Source: Amantichitinum ursilacus (lineage in GTDB: Bacteria > Pseudomonadota > Gammaproteobacteria > Burkholderiales > Chitinibacteraceae). Taken from it: 64,000 nt of DNA. The DNA is taken from positions 248,001 through 312,000 of the forward strand of contig NZ_LAQT01000002.1 of assembly GCF_001294205.1 (NCBI RefSeq), read 5' to 3'. A program made the position numbers and the translations under genes. The notes under the pieces are model-generated. The model did not search any database. It was not told where the DNA came from and was given only the letters and a program-made list of their open reading frames with translations. Of the stretch, positions 38,749 to 48,800 are shown one piece after another (the stretch's first letter is position 1; each line of letters begins with the position of its first letter).

Positions 38749-39645
38749 TTGTTGACCCAATCCACCGTAATTCGCGCAGTGGGCGCGCTGGCCATCAGCC
38801 TGGCATGCGCACTGCCTTCCATGGCGCAAGCCGATACGCTTGAAACCATCAAATCGTCTGGCGAAGTCAAAATCGGTTATCGCGAATCGGCGCAGCCGGT
38901 ATCGTATCTGCCCAAAGGTCAGACCGAGCCGACCGGCTTTGTGGTGGCGTTGTGCAAGCAGATCGTGGCTACCAATATCAGCGAGGCCGTCAAAAAGCAG
39001 GTCAAGATCAAGTGGGTGCCGGTGACCGCGCAAAACCGTCTGAAGCTGTTGATGGATGGCTCCATTGATATGGAATGCGGCTCCACCACCATCACGCAAG
39101 ACCGCCTGAAGCAGGTGGATTTTTCGTTGGTGACGTTTGTAACCACGTCGCGCATGGTCAGCCTGGCCAGCACCAACGCCGCATCGCTGAAAGGCCTGGC
39201 CGGGAAGACGCTGGCGGTAAAGAAGGGTTCCAGCCACGTTGATCTGATCGCGCGCATGATCAACAACGTCAAAGTGATGGAAGTGACTGACGCCAAGCAA
39301 GGCGTCGAGGCCGTCACCGCGGGTACCGCTCAGGCTTATCTGGACGATGAAGTGCTGATCCAGAGCGCCATTCGCAAAAACGAACAAGACCCGAAAAACT
39401 TTGCCTTCAGCACGCCATTCTCGGTGGAGCCGTACGGCATTGGCCTGCGTAAAGGCGACGAGGCATTTGCCAAGCTGGTGAACGCCGGTCTGCGCAGCAC
39501 CTTTAACCGCTCGGAAAAAGCCATCGCCATGTTGGAAACCTATACCAACGAGCTGGGCATTCCGGTCAACAACCTGACCCGCGATGCCATCCGCAGCCCC
39601 AGCAAATCGCGCCAGTGCAGCTTGCTGGAACAAAGCGGCTGCTAA
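38749..39645 (+). CDS. Amino-acid ABC transporter periplasmic binding protein (GltI-like)
   Basis: 298-residue periplasmic solute-binding protein, family 3 (SBP_bac_3). Start is TTG at 38749 with AAGGA 8 bases upstream. Signal peptide ends SMAQA. Family features: IGYRESAQPVSYLPKG, GFVVALCKQIV, VKIKWVPVTAQNRLKLLMDGSIDMECGSTT (split by family convention), VDFSLVTF and ISLAGKTLAVKKGSSH-like region; similar to glutamate/aspartate-binding GltI. Two Cys near the C-terminus (RQCSLLEQSGC) may form a disulfide. No permease or ATPase genes are adjacent, so it is an orphan binding protein that must work with transporter parts elsewhere. A terminator-like hairpin follows. Confidence 0.92.
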   Translation: MLTQSTVIRAVGALAISLACALPSMAQADTLETIKSSGEVKIGYRESAQPVSYLPKGQTEPTGFVVALCKQIVATNISEAVKKQVKIKWVPVTAQNRLKLLMDGSIDMECGSTTITQDRLKQVDFSLVTFVTTSRMVSLASTNAASLKGLAGKTLAVKKGSSHVDLIARMINNVKVMEVTDAKQGVEAVTAGTAQAYLDDEVLIQSAIRKNEQDPKNFAFSTPFSVEPYGIGLRKGDEAFAKLVNAGLRSTFNRSEKAIAMLETYTNELGIPVNNLTRDAIRSPSKSRQCSLLEQSGC

Positions 39646-39672
39646 GCGCGCGCTGAATACCGGGTTTTACCG

Positions 39673-39719
39673 ACGGGCCAATCCAGCTACGCAATGCGTG
39701 GCGGGGTTGGCCCGTTTTG
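39673..39719 (+). terminator. Likely terminator after binding-protein gene
   Basis: Perfect 9-bp arms ACGGGCCAA/TTGGCCCGT enclosing a smaller internal hairpin, followed by TTT, 28 bp after the stop. Confidence 0.65.
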
Positions 39720-39812
39720 CATGGTGGACTTGCCTGGCGCGGAACGTTTTTATGCGATGCTTGCCCGAAACTGAACCCAGCCCCGCGCTGCTTTTAACAG
39801 GAAGCCGAACGC

Positions 39813-40424
39813 ATGAATGATCCGATCGAACAGGCGCGCCGCTTGTTGGCGATAGCCCAGACCGGGCTGCATTTTGCCAAAGACAAGTTTGATCAGCAGC
39901 GTTACCGCGAAATCGAACAAATGGCGCACGACCAACTGGGCCAGATGGCCGATCTGCCCGGCGAACAAGTGGCCAAGCTGTTTGCGCACGAAACCGGCTA
40001 CGCCAACCCCAAGCTGGATGTGCGTTGTGCGGTGTTTAACGAACAGGGCCAGGTTTTGCTGGTGCGCGAGGCGGCCGAGGGCTTGTGGTCATTGCCGGGC
40101 GGCTGGGCCGATATCGGCTCAACGCCGGCGGAATGCGCCGCGCGCGAAGTGTTGGAAGAAAGCGGTTATCGCGTGCGCATTACGCGTTTGCTGGCCGTGT
40201 GGGACATGCGCAAGCATCCGCATGACCCGCAGTTGTTTCATATCTGGAAGCTGGTATTTGCCGGCGAAATTCTTGAAGCGGGCGAGGGCGACGGGCTGGA
40301 AACCGATGGCGTCGGTTTTTTTGCGCTGGATGCGCTGCCCGCGCTTTCCACCGGCCGCATCTTGCCGCAGCAACTGCGCCAACTGGCCGAATTGCATGAG
40401 CTGGGCGGTACGGTATTCGATTAA
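39813..40424 (+). CDS. NUDIX hydrolase with N-terminal NUDIX-associated domain
   Basis: 203-residue hydrolase. N-terminal helical domain about 1-65 (PF12535-like; IEQARRLLAIAQTGLHFAKD) typical of the ADP-ribose/ADP-sugar type NUDIX proteins, then the NUDIX fold with Nudix box GWADIGSTPAECAAREVLEE (about 98-117). The catalytic REVLEE core is intact, but the first conserved Glu of the box (GX5E) is Ser here. Substrate probably a nucleoside diphosphate derivative; unknown. Monocistronic, 167 bp after the binding-protein gene. Confidence 0.88.
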   Translation: MNDPIEQARRLLAIAQTGLHFAKDKFDQQRYREIEQMAHDQLGQMADLPGEQVAKLFAHETGYANPKLDVRCAVFNEQGQVLLVREAAEGLWSLPGGWADIGSTPAECAAREVLEESGYRVRITRLLAVWDMRKHPHDPQLFHIWKLVFAGEILEAGEGDGLETDGVGFFALDALPALSTGRILPQQLRQLAELHELGGTVFD

Positions 40425-40512
40425 GCGGGGTGCGCACGTGGTCGCGCTTTCTGGCGGCGGTGGCCCGCATCGACGATAATCGCCGACCTTGCCTGTGCCG
40501 TTGTCAGTGATC

Positions 40513-41403
40513 ATGTTCCGATTTTTGTTTGCTTTTTGCCTGTGCGCCGCCCGCGTGGTGCACGCGGACCCCGCCGCCGCGCCGATTCCGCCCGTGCGCT
40601 TTATCCTGACCTTTGATGACGGCCCCAGCTTGTGGCGCAGCGCGCCCACCGCGCGCATTGTGCAGCAGCTGCAAGACAACCCGGTCACGCCCAATATCAA
40701 AGCCGTGTTTTTTGTGCAGACCGCGCATCCCGCGCATGGTGGCAGCCCGGCGGGCCAGGCGCTGGAACGCCAGAGTTGCCAGCAAGGCCATCTGCTGGGC
40801 GTGCATTCCGGCAGCCCGCGCGGGCATATTCCGCATCCGCTGATGTCGCCCGAAGAATTGCTGCAATCGTTGCAGCAAGGCATCCGCGATATCGAGGCGC
40901 AATGCGGCACGCAAGCGGGCGTGGTGCGCCCACCCGATTGGGAATTTAACGACAGCACGCTGGCCACCTATCGCCAGGCCGGTCTGGCCATGTTGCAGAC
41001 CGACGTTAGCGCCAACGACGGCAAGATTTATGGCTGGAATATCAGCCTGCGCCGCCGCAGCCATATGCATGACGCGTTGGCGGTGGTGCTGCGCGCGTGG
41101 CAAGCGGGCAAGCTGCCGGTGGTGGAGGGCGTAACCCCCGTCATCGCCGCCTTCCATGACGTTAATCCGTATACCGCCACGCACATGACCGAGTACTTGC
41201 AGATTCTGGTGGAAGAATCAAAGAACGTAGGTTTGCCGCTGGATGCGACGCCGTTCTACACCAACACCGAACAGTTGCGTGCGGCCACACTGGCGCGCGC
41301 CAATGGGCCGGGTTATGTCTGTGATGGCGCATCGCGCAGCGTAACCCTGCGCGAGCGCCTGTTTGGGCCGCCGGAAGCGATGACCAAAGGCTGCCTGCCG
41401 TAG
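40513..41403 (+). CDS. Secreted NodB-like polysaccharide deacetylase
   Basis: 296-residue exported deacetylase. The ATG at 40513 gives a signal peptide (MFRFLFAFCLCAARVVHA); an in-frame TTG at 40489 is possible. Motif 1 LTFDDGPSLW supplies the two Asp residues; motif 2 appears as HSGSPRGH rather than the usual HxxxH; motif 3 is VVRPPDWEFND; motif 5 region IAAFHDVNPYTATHM. Family members remove acetyl groups from N-acetyl sugars in peptidoglycan, chitin or exopolysaccharide, using a His-His-Asp metal site. The altered spacing of motif 2 makes it a divergent member. It is convergent with the Fic gene. Confidence 0.85.
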   Translation: MFRFLFAFCLCAARVVHADPAAAPIPPVRFILTFDDGPSLWRSAPTARIVQQLQDNPVTPNIKAVFFVQTAHPAHGGSPAGQALERQSCQQGHLLGVHSGSPRGHIPHPLMSPEELLQSLQQGIRDIEAQCGTQAGVVRPPDWEFNDSTLATYRQAGLAMLQTDVSANDGKIYGWNISLRRRSHMHDALAVVLRAWQAGKLPVVEGVTPVIAAFHDVNPYTATHMTEYLQILVEESKNVGLPLDATPFYTNTEQLRAATLARANGPGYVCDGASRSVTLRERLFGPPEAMTKGCLP

Positions 41404-41469
41404 CAGTTCGGTTGCCGCAGCGCGCCGCCCCCGACACGGCCTTGTTGATGCCGGCGACGTGCCACGCCG

Positions 41470-42660
41470 TCACAGGCTGGCGCGATAGCTGGCCTCCCGC
41501 TGGGCAACGCGCGGCAGCGGCTGGTTTTCAAACTCCGGCTGCAAGGTGCGCTGCGCGGTGGCCACATAATCGACATGCTTTTCGCGCGCATGGGCATCGA
41601 CGTCGGGCGGCGGAGGCAGATTGCCGATCAGCTGCGCGATGGCCTGCAGGATGGTCTGCGCCTGGTGATCAAAAAAGTAGGTCAGGTCATGCTGGTCGGT
41701 TTCGGTGTACTGATACGCCAGGCCGTACTGTTTGGGCTTGGCCTTCAGTTGCAGGCTGATCGAGATATAGCGAAACCAGCGATACCGATGCTTGAGTACA
41801 AACCAGTAAAACAAGGCGCGCGCGGTGCGGCCGTTGCCATCGCGAAACGGATGTTCGTACGCCAGCATAAAGTGCAGCGTCATCGCCTTGATCACGTTGT
41901 CGATACACAACTCAGGCCCCGCCAGGATGCGCGCGGTGTGGTCGGTGTTGGCAAAGTCGCACAGCGCTTTCAGGCGCTGTTTTAGCTGGCTGGCCGGTGT
42001 GGGGCGATAGTGGCCTTCCGGGTCGCCCACATCAATATCGTCGGTGGTGCGCAACACGCCCGGTTGCACGTCATTGCCGGTCGTACCCGTGGTGGCGATG
42101 CGGTGCAGTCGCAAGATCAGCGCCAGGGTCAGGCGCTCATCGCGCATCTTTTCCACTTCGCGCAGCAGCATCAGATTGTTAAACACCATTTGTTCGTCTT
42201 CGGTGTGCGGCTGACGGCCCTCGGCCAGCATTTTTTCTGCATCGGCGCGCGTGGTGGCCGCGCCTTCCAGCTGGGCGCTGCTGATGGCTTCTTCCTTGTC
42301 GAATTCAGTGCAGTCGTCGTCCTCGGCGTTGATGGGCCAGCGGATATGCTCGTCGCGCACCAACTGGTTGATGTGATCCAGCCGCAACGCCAGCCGTGGA
42401 TGCAGGCACCAGGTAAAGGGCTGGCCGTTTTGCGCCAGTAGCGGCAACGGCTGGCTTTGCAGCGCGCGTTTAAAGCGGATGGCCTGCCAGACATCGCGTG
42501 CCCTGGCGCGCGGCAAGCGCCATTTCAGTTGGCACCACGGTAGATAGCGGCCCTGGTGGTCAATGATCTGATGCTGCGCCAGCCAGGCGGGCAGATCGGG
42601 CAGTTGTTGCAGCCGGGCCAGATCGACCGGTGGCGCGACTTCGACGCGGGGTTTGCTCAT
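41470..42660 (-). CDS. Class II Fic-domain AMP-transferase-like protein
   Basis: 396-residue Fic protein. Catalytic motif HPFRDGNGRTAR with His270 is complete (HPFx[D/E]GNGRxxR), so nucleotidyl transfer is possible. N-terminal inhibitory motif SAQLEG near residue 124 fits the class II autoinhibitory pattern [S/T]xxxE[G/N]. The N-terminal segment LQQLPDLPAWLAQHQIIDHQGRYLPW is the usual cap of DUF4172-type Fic proteins. The C-terminal part (after about 330) lacks an obvious winged-helix DNA-binding domain that many relatives carry. It stands alone, with no antitoxin gene, consistent with self-inhibition in cis. Target protein unknown. Confidence 0.92.
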   Translation of the reverse strand: MSKPRVEVAPPVDLARLQQLPDLPAWLAQHQIIDHQGRYLPWCQLKWRLPRARARDVWQAIRFKRALQSQPLPLLAQNGQPFTWCLHPRLALRLDHINQLVRDEHIRWPINAEDDDCTEFDKEEAISSAQLEGAATTRADAEKMLAEGRQPHTEDEQMVFNNLMLLREVEKMRDERLTLALILRLHRIATTGTTGNDVQPGVLRTTDDIDVGDPEGHYRPTPASQLKQRLKALCDFANTDHTARILAGPELCIDNVIKAMTLHFMLAYEHPFRDGNGRTARALFYWFVLKHRYRWFRYISISLQLKAKPKQYGLAYQYTETDQHDLTYFFDHQAQTILQAIAQLIGNLPPPPDVDAHAREKHVDYVATAQRTLQPEFENQPLPRVAQREASYRASL

Positions 42661-42756
42661 AGGTGCGGCCTCGTGTTTTTCGGATTGTTACGATGGCAAA
42701 GCACGCAGCCTAATCCAGGGGCAAAGCAACGCGTCAAAGGCATTACTGCGCTGGCG

Positions 42757-42795
42757 AAAATAAAAAACCGGGTCCCCTTGCGGTGGACCCGGTCA
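42757..42795 (-). terminator. Terminator after the GH2-GH64 gene
   Basis: Stem ACCGGGTCC/GGACCCGGT with TTTTTTATTTT on the minus strand, 29 bp after the stop. Confidence 0.9.
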
Positions 42796-42823
42796 TTACT
42801 ACAACAGCAAGTACCTCTCGTTT

Positions 42824-45800
42824 TTACCAGCCGATGCCAAACACCATATGTTCCGGTGTGGGCGACATGATGGTCGAGCTTTGATCCGACACGTCGTCAT
42901 AGGCAAAGCCGTACGCCAGACCGCCCACGCTGTGGCTATGCCAGAACTTCGCGTAGAAGTTGGCCGGCGCCGCGCTGTACCACGCGGACGGGGTGGCCCA
43001 CTTGCTGCTGTCTTGCATGATGTGGCGGTTAAACGCCGCGCAAATCTGGGCTTCAAGGGCCAGCTCGACCGAATTGCCGGTGGCCAGCGTGCCTTTGCCT
43101 TCCAGAATGTCTTGCGTGGTGGGTTTGCTGACGTTGTACGTGCCACCCTGATACGCGCCGTTGCCCAGATTGACTTCGGTGAACACCAGCGTATTACCTT
43201 GCACGCGGCCGCTGAAGCGACGGCTGCCGCCCCACATGTCCACGGTCAGCGTGTTGCTGGTGTAGTAGGTCCACATCTGGTTTACATAGCTATCAAAGTA
43301 GTTGCCGTTGGCCTGGCCGACATCAAACGTCGACTTGCCCGGGGCCATGATGCGCGGCAGGGCAGGGGTCGGCGTATGGAACTCGGCCGGGGTCTGGCTC
43401 ACGTACTCGTTGTACAGCGCCGACACCGATTCGGTGATGCCGGTTTGAGCGTGGAACGTCTGGTTGGCGCCGTATACATCCAGCAGCAGCGGCACGCCGA
43501 ATTCATCCACCTGGGTGGTGTTGATCCACAAACCCGTGGTGTTGTAGGTGAATTCATACCAGTCAAAGTTAACGGCGATATTGGGGTCGGTCGGGTTCAA
43601 CGGATTGGGCCCGGCATAACCGATATTGCCGTTTACATCGCTCAGTACCTTCAGATAAACCGGTTCGCCCAGCGAGATGAAGACACGGCCGGAATCCATT
43701 TTCGGCAGTTTCAGCAACTTGCTTTGCGCCAGCGTGAAGGCGTAGTTGGGATAGTTGACGCCATTCTTGATCAGATGGCCGTTTGCATCGTTATCGGCCA
43801 CTGCAGCATGGGTTAACGTTCCGTCCGGTTTCAGCCAACTGAACACGCCGCTGGCCGGATCGCGACCCAACACGGTCACATAGATCTGGTCATCGCGCCA
43901 TGCGCCTTTGGTGTTGTTTTGCAGCTCGGTGCCCACAAAGCCCGGATAGACCGTGTACGCCGGATTGCTCGTACCCGTGCTGCCCGAATAGACCTCGAAC
44001 TCCCACAACGAATAGCCGTATTGCGTGGCGCGCTGCGTGCCATACATGCGCACATAACGGGCCGTGGTGCTGGCAAAGCTGAGGTCTTCCACGCCGCCTT
44101 TACCGGCGGTTTGGGTATAGACCGTGCTCCAGTTGGCCTCATCGTTCGAGGTCTGGATCTGATACGCCTTGCCGTAGGCGGCTTCCCAGCGCAACACCAC
44201 GCGGCCCACGGTTTGCACCGAACCCAGATCCACTTCAATCCAGCCTGGATCAACAAAGGCCGAACCCCAACGCGTGCCGCTGTTGCCATCGACGGCATTG
44301 GTGCCCGCCAGCGTGCCTGCGTTTTCAGTACCGCTGACTTTCACCACCTTGTTCAGCGCAAGATTGACGCTGGCATCGGCGGTGGTGGCGGCGGACGTGC
44401 TCTGGCCGCTGCCCAGCGTGCTGCTGCTGGTGGCGGTGCTGGCCGGGGCGGTGCTGCTGCTGGCCGATGTGCTGGTTTTGCTACCGCTGACGCTGGTGGC
44501 TGCGCCGGTCTGGCTGGCGGGCCCGAACACCTGGAATTCCCACAGCGAATATCCGTACTGCGTGCCGCGCGCGGTGCCATACATGCGCACGTAGCGGCCA
44601 GATACCGTGTTGAACGTCAGGGTTTCAGTACCCCCCGCGCCATTGGCCTGGGTGTACGCCGTGGTCCAGTTGACGTTGTCGGTCGAGACCTGAATCTGAT
44701 AGGCCTTGCCATACGCGGTTTCCCAGATCAAAACCACCTTGTTGATCGATTGCGTGCTGCCCAGATCGATCGTTACCCACGACGGGTCTACCACCAGCGA
44801 GGACCAACGTGTGGTGGTGTTGCCATCCGCCACATAGCTGGCATCCGAGAACGCCGGGTTTTCGTTGCTGCTGGCCGTGGCGGTATGGCCCAGCGCCAGG
44901 TTGGTGCTGCCGCTACCGCTGCCGCCAGAGACGGTTAACAAGGCCTGATTGCTGGTGGTCTTGTTGCCGCTGCTGTCGGTGACGATGACGGTAAACGCCG
45001 CGCCATTATCGGTGGCGGCAAGGGCGGGGGTGGTGTAGCTGGCGCTGGTCGCGCCATTGATCACCGCACCGTTCTTGAGCCACTGATAGGTCAGCCCGCT
45101 GCCCGAAGCCACCACGCTAAACGTGGCGGTCTGGCCCACTGCGGCGGTTTTAGCGACCGGCTGCGTGGTAATGGCCGGGCCGCTGGCGGCGCCATACACC
45201 TCAAACTCAAACAAGGAATAGCCATATTGCGTGGCGCGCGCCGTGCCATACATGCGTACATAGCGGCCTGATACGGCGTTAAAGCGCAAGTCTTCCACGC
45301 CACCCACACCGGCCGATTGCGTATAGGCCGTGGTCCAGTTGGTGTTATCGGTGGACACCTGAATCTGGTAGGCCGTGGCGTATGCCGCTTCCCAACGCAG
45401 AATCACGTGGTTAACCGATTGCACCGAACCCAGGTCAACGCTGATCCAGCCCGGATCAACAAACGTCGAAGACCAACGGGTGTTGACCGCATCGCCATCG
45501 AATGCCGCGCTGGCCGGGTTGACCGTTGCGTTTTCGGTGCTGCTGGCGCTGGCCGGGCGGTTGAGCGCCAGGTTGACGGTGCCGCTGCTGCCGCCACTGG
45601 TGACCGTCAGCGTCACCGTGCTGCTGGTGGTGCTGCCTCCCGCTGCATTCAACACCACAACCTTGTAGGTCGCGCCGTTGTCTGCGGTGGTGGTGGCCGG
45701 CGTGTCATACGCGCCGGTGGTGGTGGTAGCGACCAGGCCGCCGTTCTTGTACCACTGATAGCTGGTGGCACCCGTTGCCGTCACCGTAAAGTGCGCGCTT

Positions 45801-48800
45801 GCGCCCACGGCCACCGTCAGATTGGTGGGTTGCGTGGTAATGGCCGGACCGGCAATCGAAGTCCCTTGCGTGCACAACGCCCATCCCGGGAAGTTGGTAG
45901 CCACGCCGATATTGGACGTCCCCGTTGACGACACCCAGTACGCATACGTGCTGTCTTGCTCGTAGCTGGTGGAAGTCCACGTGTTCCATGCGGCCGGGAA
46001 GGCGCAAGTGGAAGCATTGGCGCCAGAAATCGCCAGCGCTTCGTCCTTGGTCGGCAGACGCCAGCCACCGCCCATATTGGCGCAGTAAGCCGTTGCCAGC
46101 GGTTGGGTAAATTGCGCACCCGAATCGCTGAGGGTGTACTGCTGGCGTTTCCAGGTCAGCCCGGTGACGTTGTCTTTCACGGTGGCCGGATCGATCACCG
46201 TATAACGCTCGCTGGCATTGCCGCAATTGGCGCCGTTGTACACCTCGAACTCGTACAGCGAATACCCGTATACGGTGCCGCGGGTCTTGCCATACATGCG
46301 GATATAACGTGCTTTCTGGGTGGGGAAGGTAAAGTCCTCGACGCCACCCGCGCCCGCATCCTGGCCGTAAACCTTGGTCCAGTTGGCGTTGTCGTTGGAA
46401 ACCTGGATTTCGTACGACGAGGCAAAAGCGGCTTCCCAGCGCAGGATGACGCGGTTAAACGTCTGCACCGAGCCCAGATCAACTTCAAACCACGACGGAT
46501 CAACAAACGCCGAGCCCCATTTGGTGGTGGCGTTGCCGTCCACCGCATTGCTGGCCGGGTTGCCGGCCTGGTTCTCGTAGCTGCTGGCGGTCGCCACCTT
46601 GTTCAGCGCCAGATTAACGCCCGGCGGCGCCATCTTCAGCGTGACGGCTGCGCTGGTAACGCTGCCGGCCAGGTTGGTGACGGTAACGCTGTAGCTACCC
46701 GCGTCGCTGTTTTGTACCGCAGCGATGCTGAAGGTGGCGCTATCCCCGCCAATGGCCGCGCCATCTTTCATCCACTGATAATGGAACGGTGCGGAACCTG
46801 CCGCCACCACGGTAAACGTCGCGGGCTGGCCGGGGATGGCCACCACGGGCGTCGGTTGCGTGGCAATGGTGGGTACACGCGCCGCGTTGACCGTCAGCCG
46901 TACTTGCGCCGAAGTCACCGAGTTGACCGGGTTGGTCACCGTCACCGAATACAACGCGCCGTCATCGCTCAGAGCCAGGATCGGGGTGTCGTAAGTCGGG
47001 TTGGTGGCGCCCTGGATGGCGGTGCCGTTTTTCTTCCATTGGTAAGACAAGGTGGGCGAACCGCTGGCCGTGACGCTGAAATGCGCGCTCTGGCCCACAT
47101 CCACCGATTGCGCGGCGGGCGCTGCGCTGAGCGTGGGCGCCGCAGCGGCAAATACCGACAACGCAGCGGTCGACGACGTCACCGTGCCCTGGCTGTTGGT
47201 AATGGCTACCGAATACGTCGCGCCATTATCGCCAGAGGTGGTGGCGGGCGTGTCATACGTTGCGCCGGTTGCGCCGCTGATGTTGGTGCCGTTTTTCTTC
47301 CACTGGAAGGTCAACGTGGCCGCACCCGTCGCCGTCACCGAGAAGTGCGCCGGTTGGCCCAGGGTGACCGACTGCGCCACCGGTTGCGCGATGATCACCG
47401 GCGCGCCTTGTACCGGCGTGGTGTGTGTCACCGGCTGCACCACAAAGGTGGTGGTACCCGTGGTCAGACCGTTGGCGCTGGCGCTGACCGTGACTGTGCC
47501 GGTGGTGAACTGCGTGCGCAGCGCCACCTTGGTCATGCCGCCTTCAGCCTGCAGTTCGTGATCGCCGGGCGAGTGGTACGTCAGCGCCTGGCCTGCCGTC
47601 ACGTATTGCTGCGTGCCGCCCATATACGTCACCGGGCCGCTGACTGCAAACGTGATGTTGTTGCTGGCGGTGGGGACGACCACACCATTGGCGTCGGTGA
47701 CGCGCGCTTCCACAAAAGCGGCATCCGAACCATTGGCGGTGGTGGCAAACGCAGTGCCATCCGGCTTGACCAGATTGGGCACGACGGTCAGCACGATTTT
47801 GGCGGCCGGGCCAGCGGTGGTTTTGCTGTCGGTGGCCACGACATTGCCAAACGAATCCAGACACTGCGCCGTTACCGTACCCGATTGCCACGTCACGCCA
47901 TCCCAATGCACCTGGAACGGCATTTTGGTGGTGTTTTGCGACAGGTCGGAACGGCTGTCGCTGTTCCACGGGTTGGGCGTCTGGTCTGCGCCTTGTACGG
48001 TGCCGTTAACCAGCAGACGTACTTTGGGGCAGTTGCTGAACGCGTTTACGCGCACACTGCCGGAGCGGTTCCAGTGGTGTGCCAGTGCAACGACGGGCTT
48101 GGTGGCATACGGCGTCCACGCGGCCTTGTAGATGTAATACAGCAACTTGGGAAAGCGGTTCTGATCCACCATCGACGCACCCAGCGAGCGCACGTTCGAT
48201 TGCGGAATATTCAGCGCCGGGCCTTCGGCAAAGATGCTGCTTTCGCCCGGAGTATCCGCGAAATACCACTGCGCCATGCCGAAGGCGTTGACCGCGACGC
48301 CTTGCCGCCAGCTATCCAGAAAAGGCGCGGCAAAGGCCAGTTCAAAATCCCATGCGCCACGCGCCGAGCCATTGCCCCAATATTCGGAGCCCCACGCCGG
48401 TTTGTTCGGATAGGTTTGTTTGGTCAGCACCTCGCAACCCTGGTTGGTACAACCGAGGATGTCGCCATTGGCCGGGTTGGGGGTGCGGTCTGCCTGCGCG
48501 CGCGTATTGATCGGGTCCCACACTTGCGACAGCGCCTTCAGGCTTTGCGCAAAGGTGGTATCGGTGGCGCCGTTATCGGCCTCCCACGCCAGAATCGACG
48601 GGTGGCTGCGGTCGCGCACGATCATCTCGCGGTGCAGTTCGGTCTTCAGAATCTGCTTGTTGCACGGCGGGGCAGTGCAGGCGTCGGCAAAGCCGTTTTC
48701 GCCATCCCCGCTGGGCTGCACGATAAACACGCCCAGCGCATCGGCGGCATCGACAAACTCGGGGCTGGAGCTGGAATGCCCAGGCCGCCACAGGTTGCCG

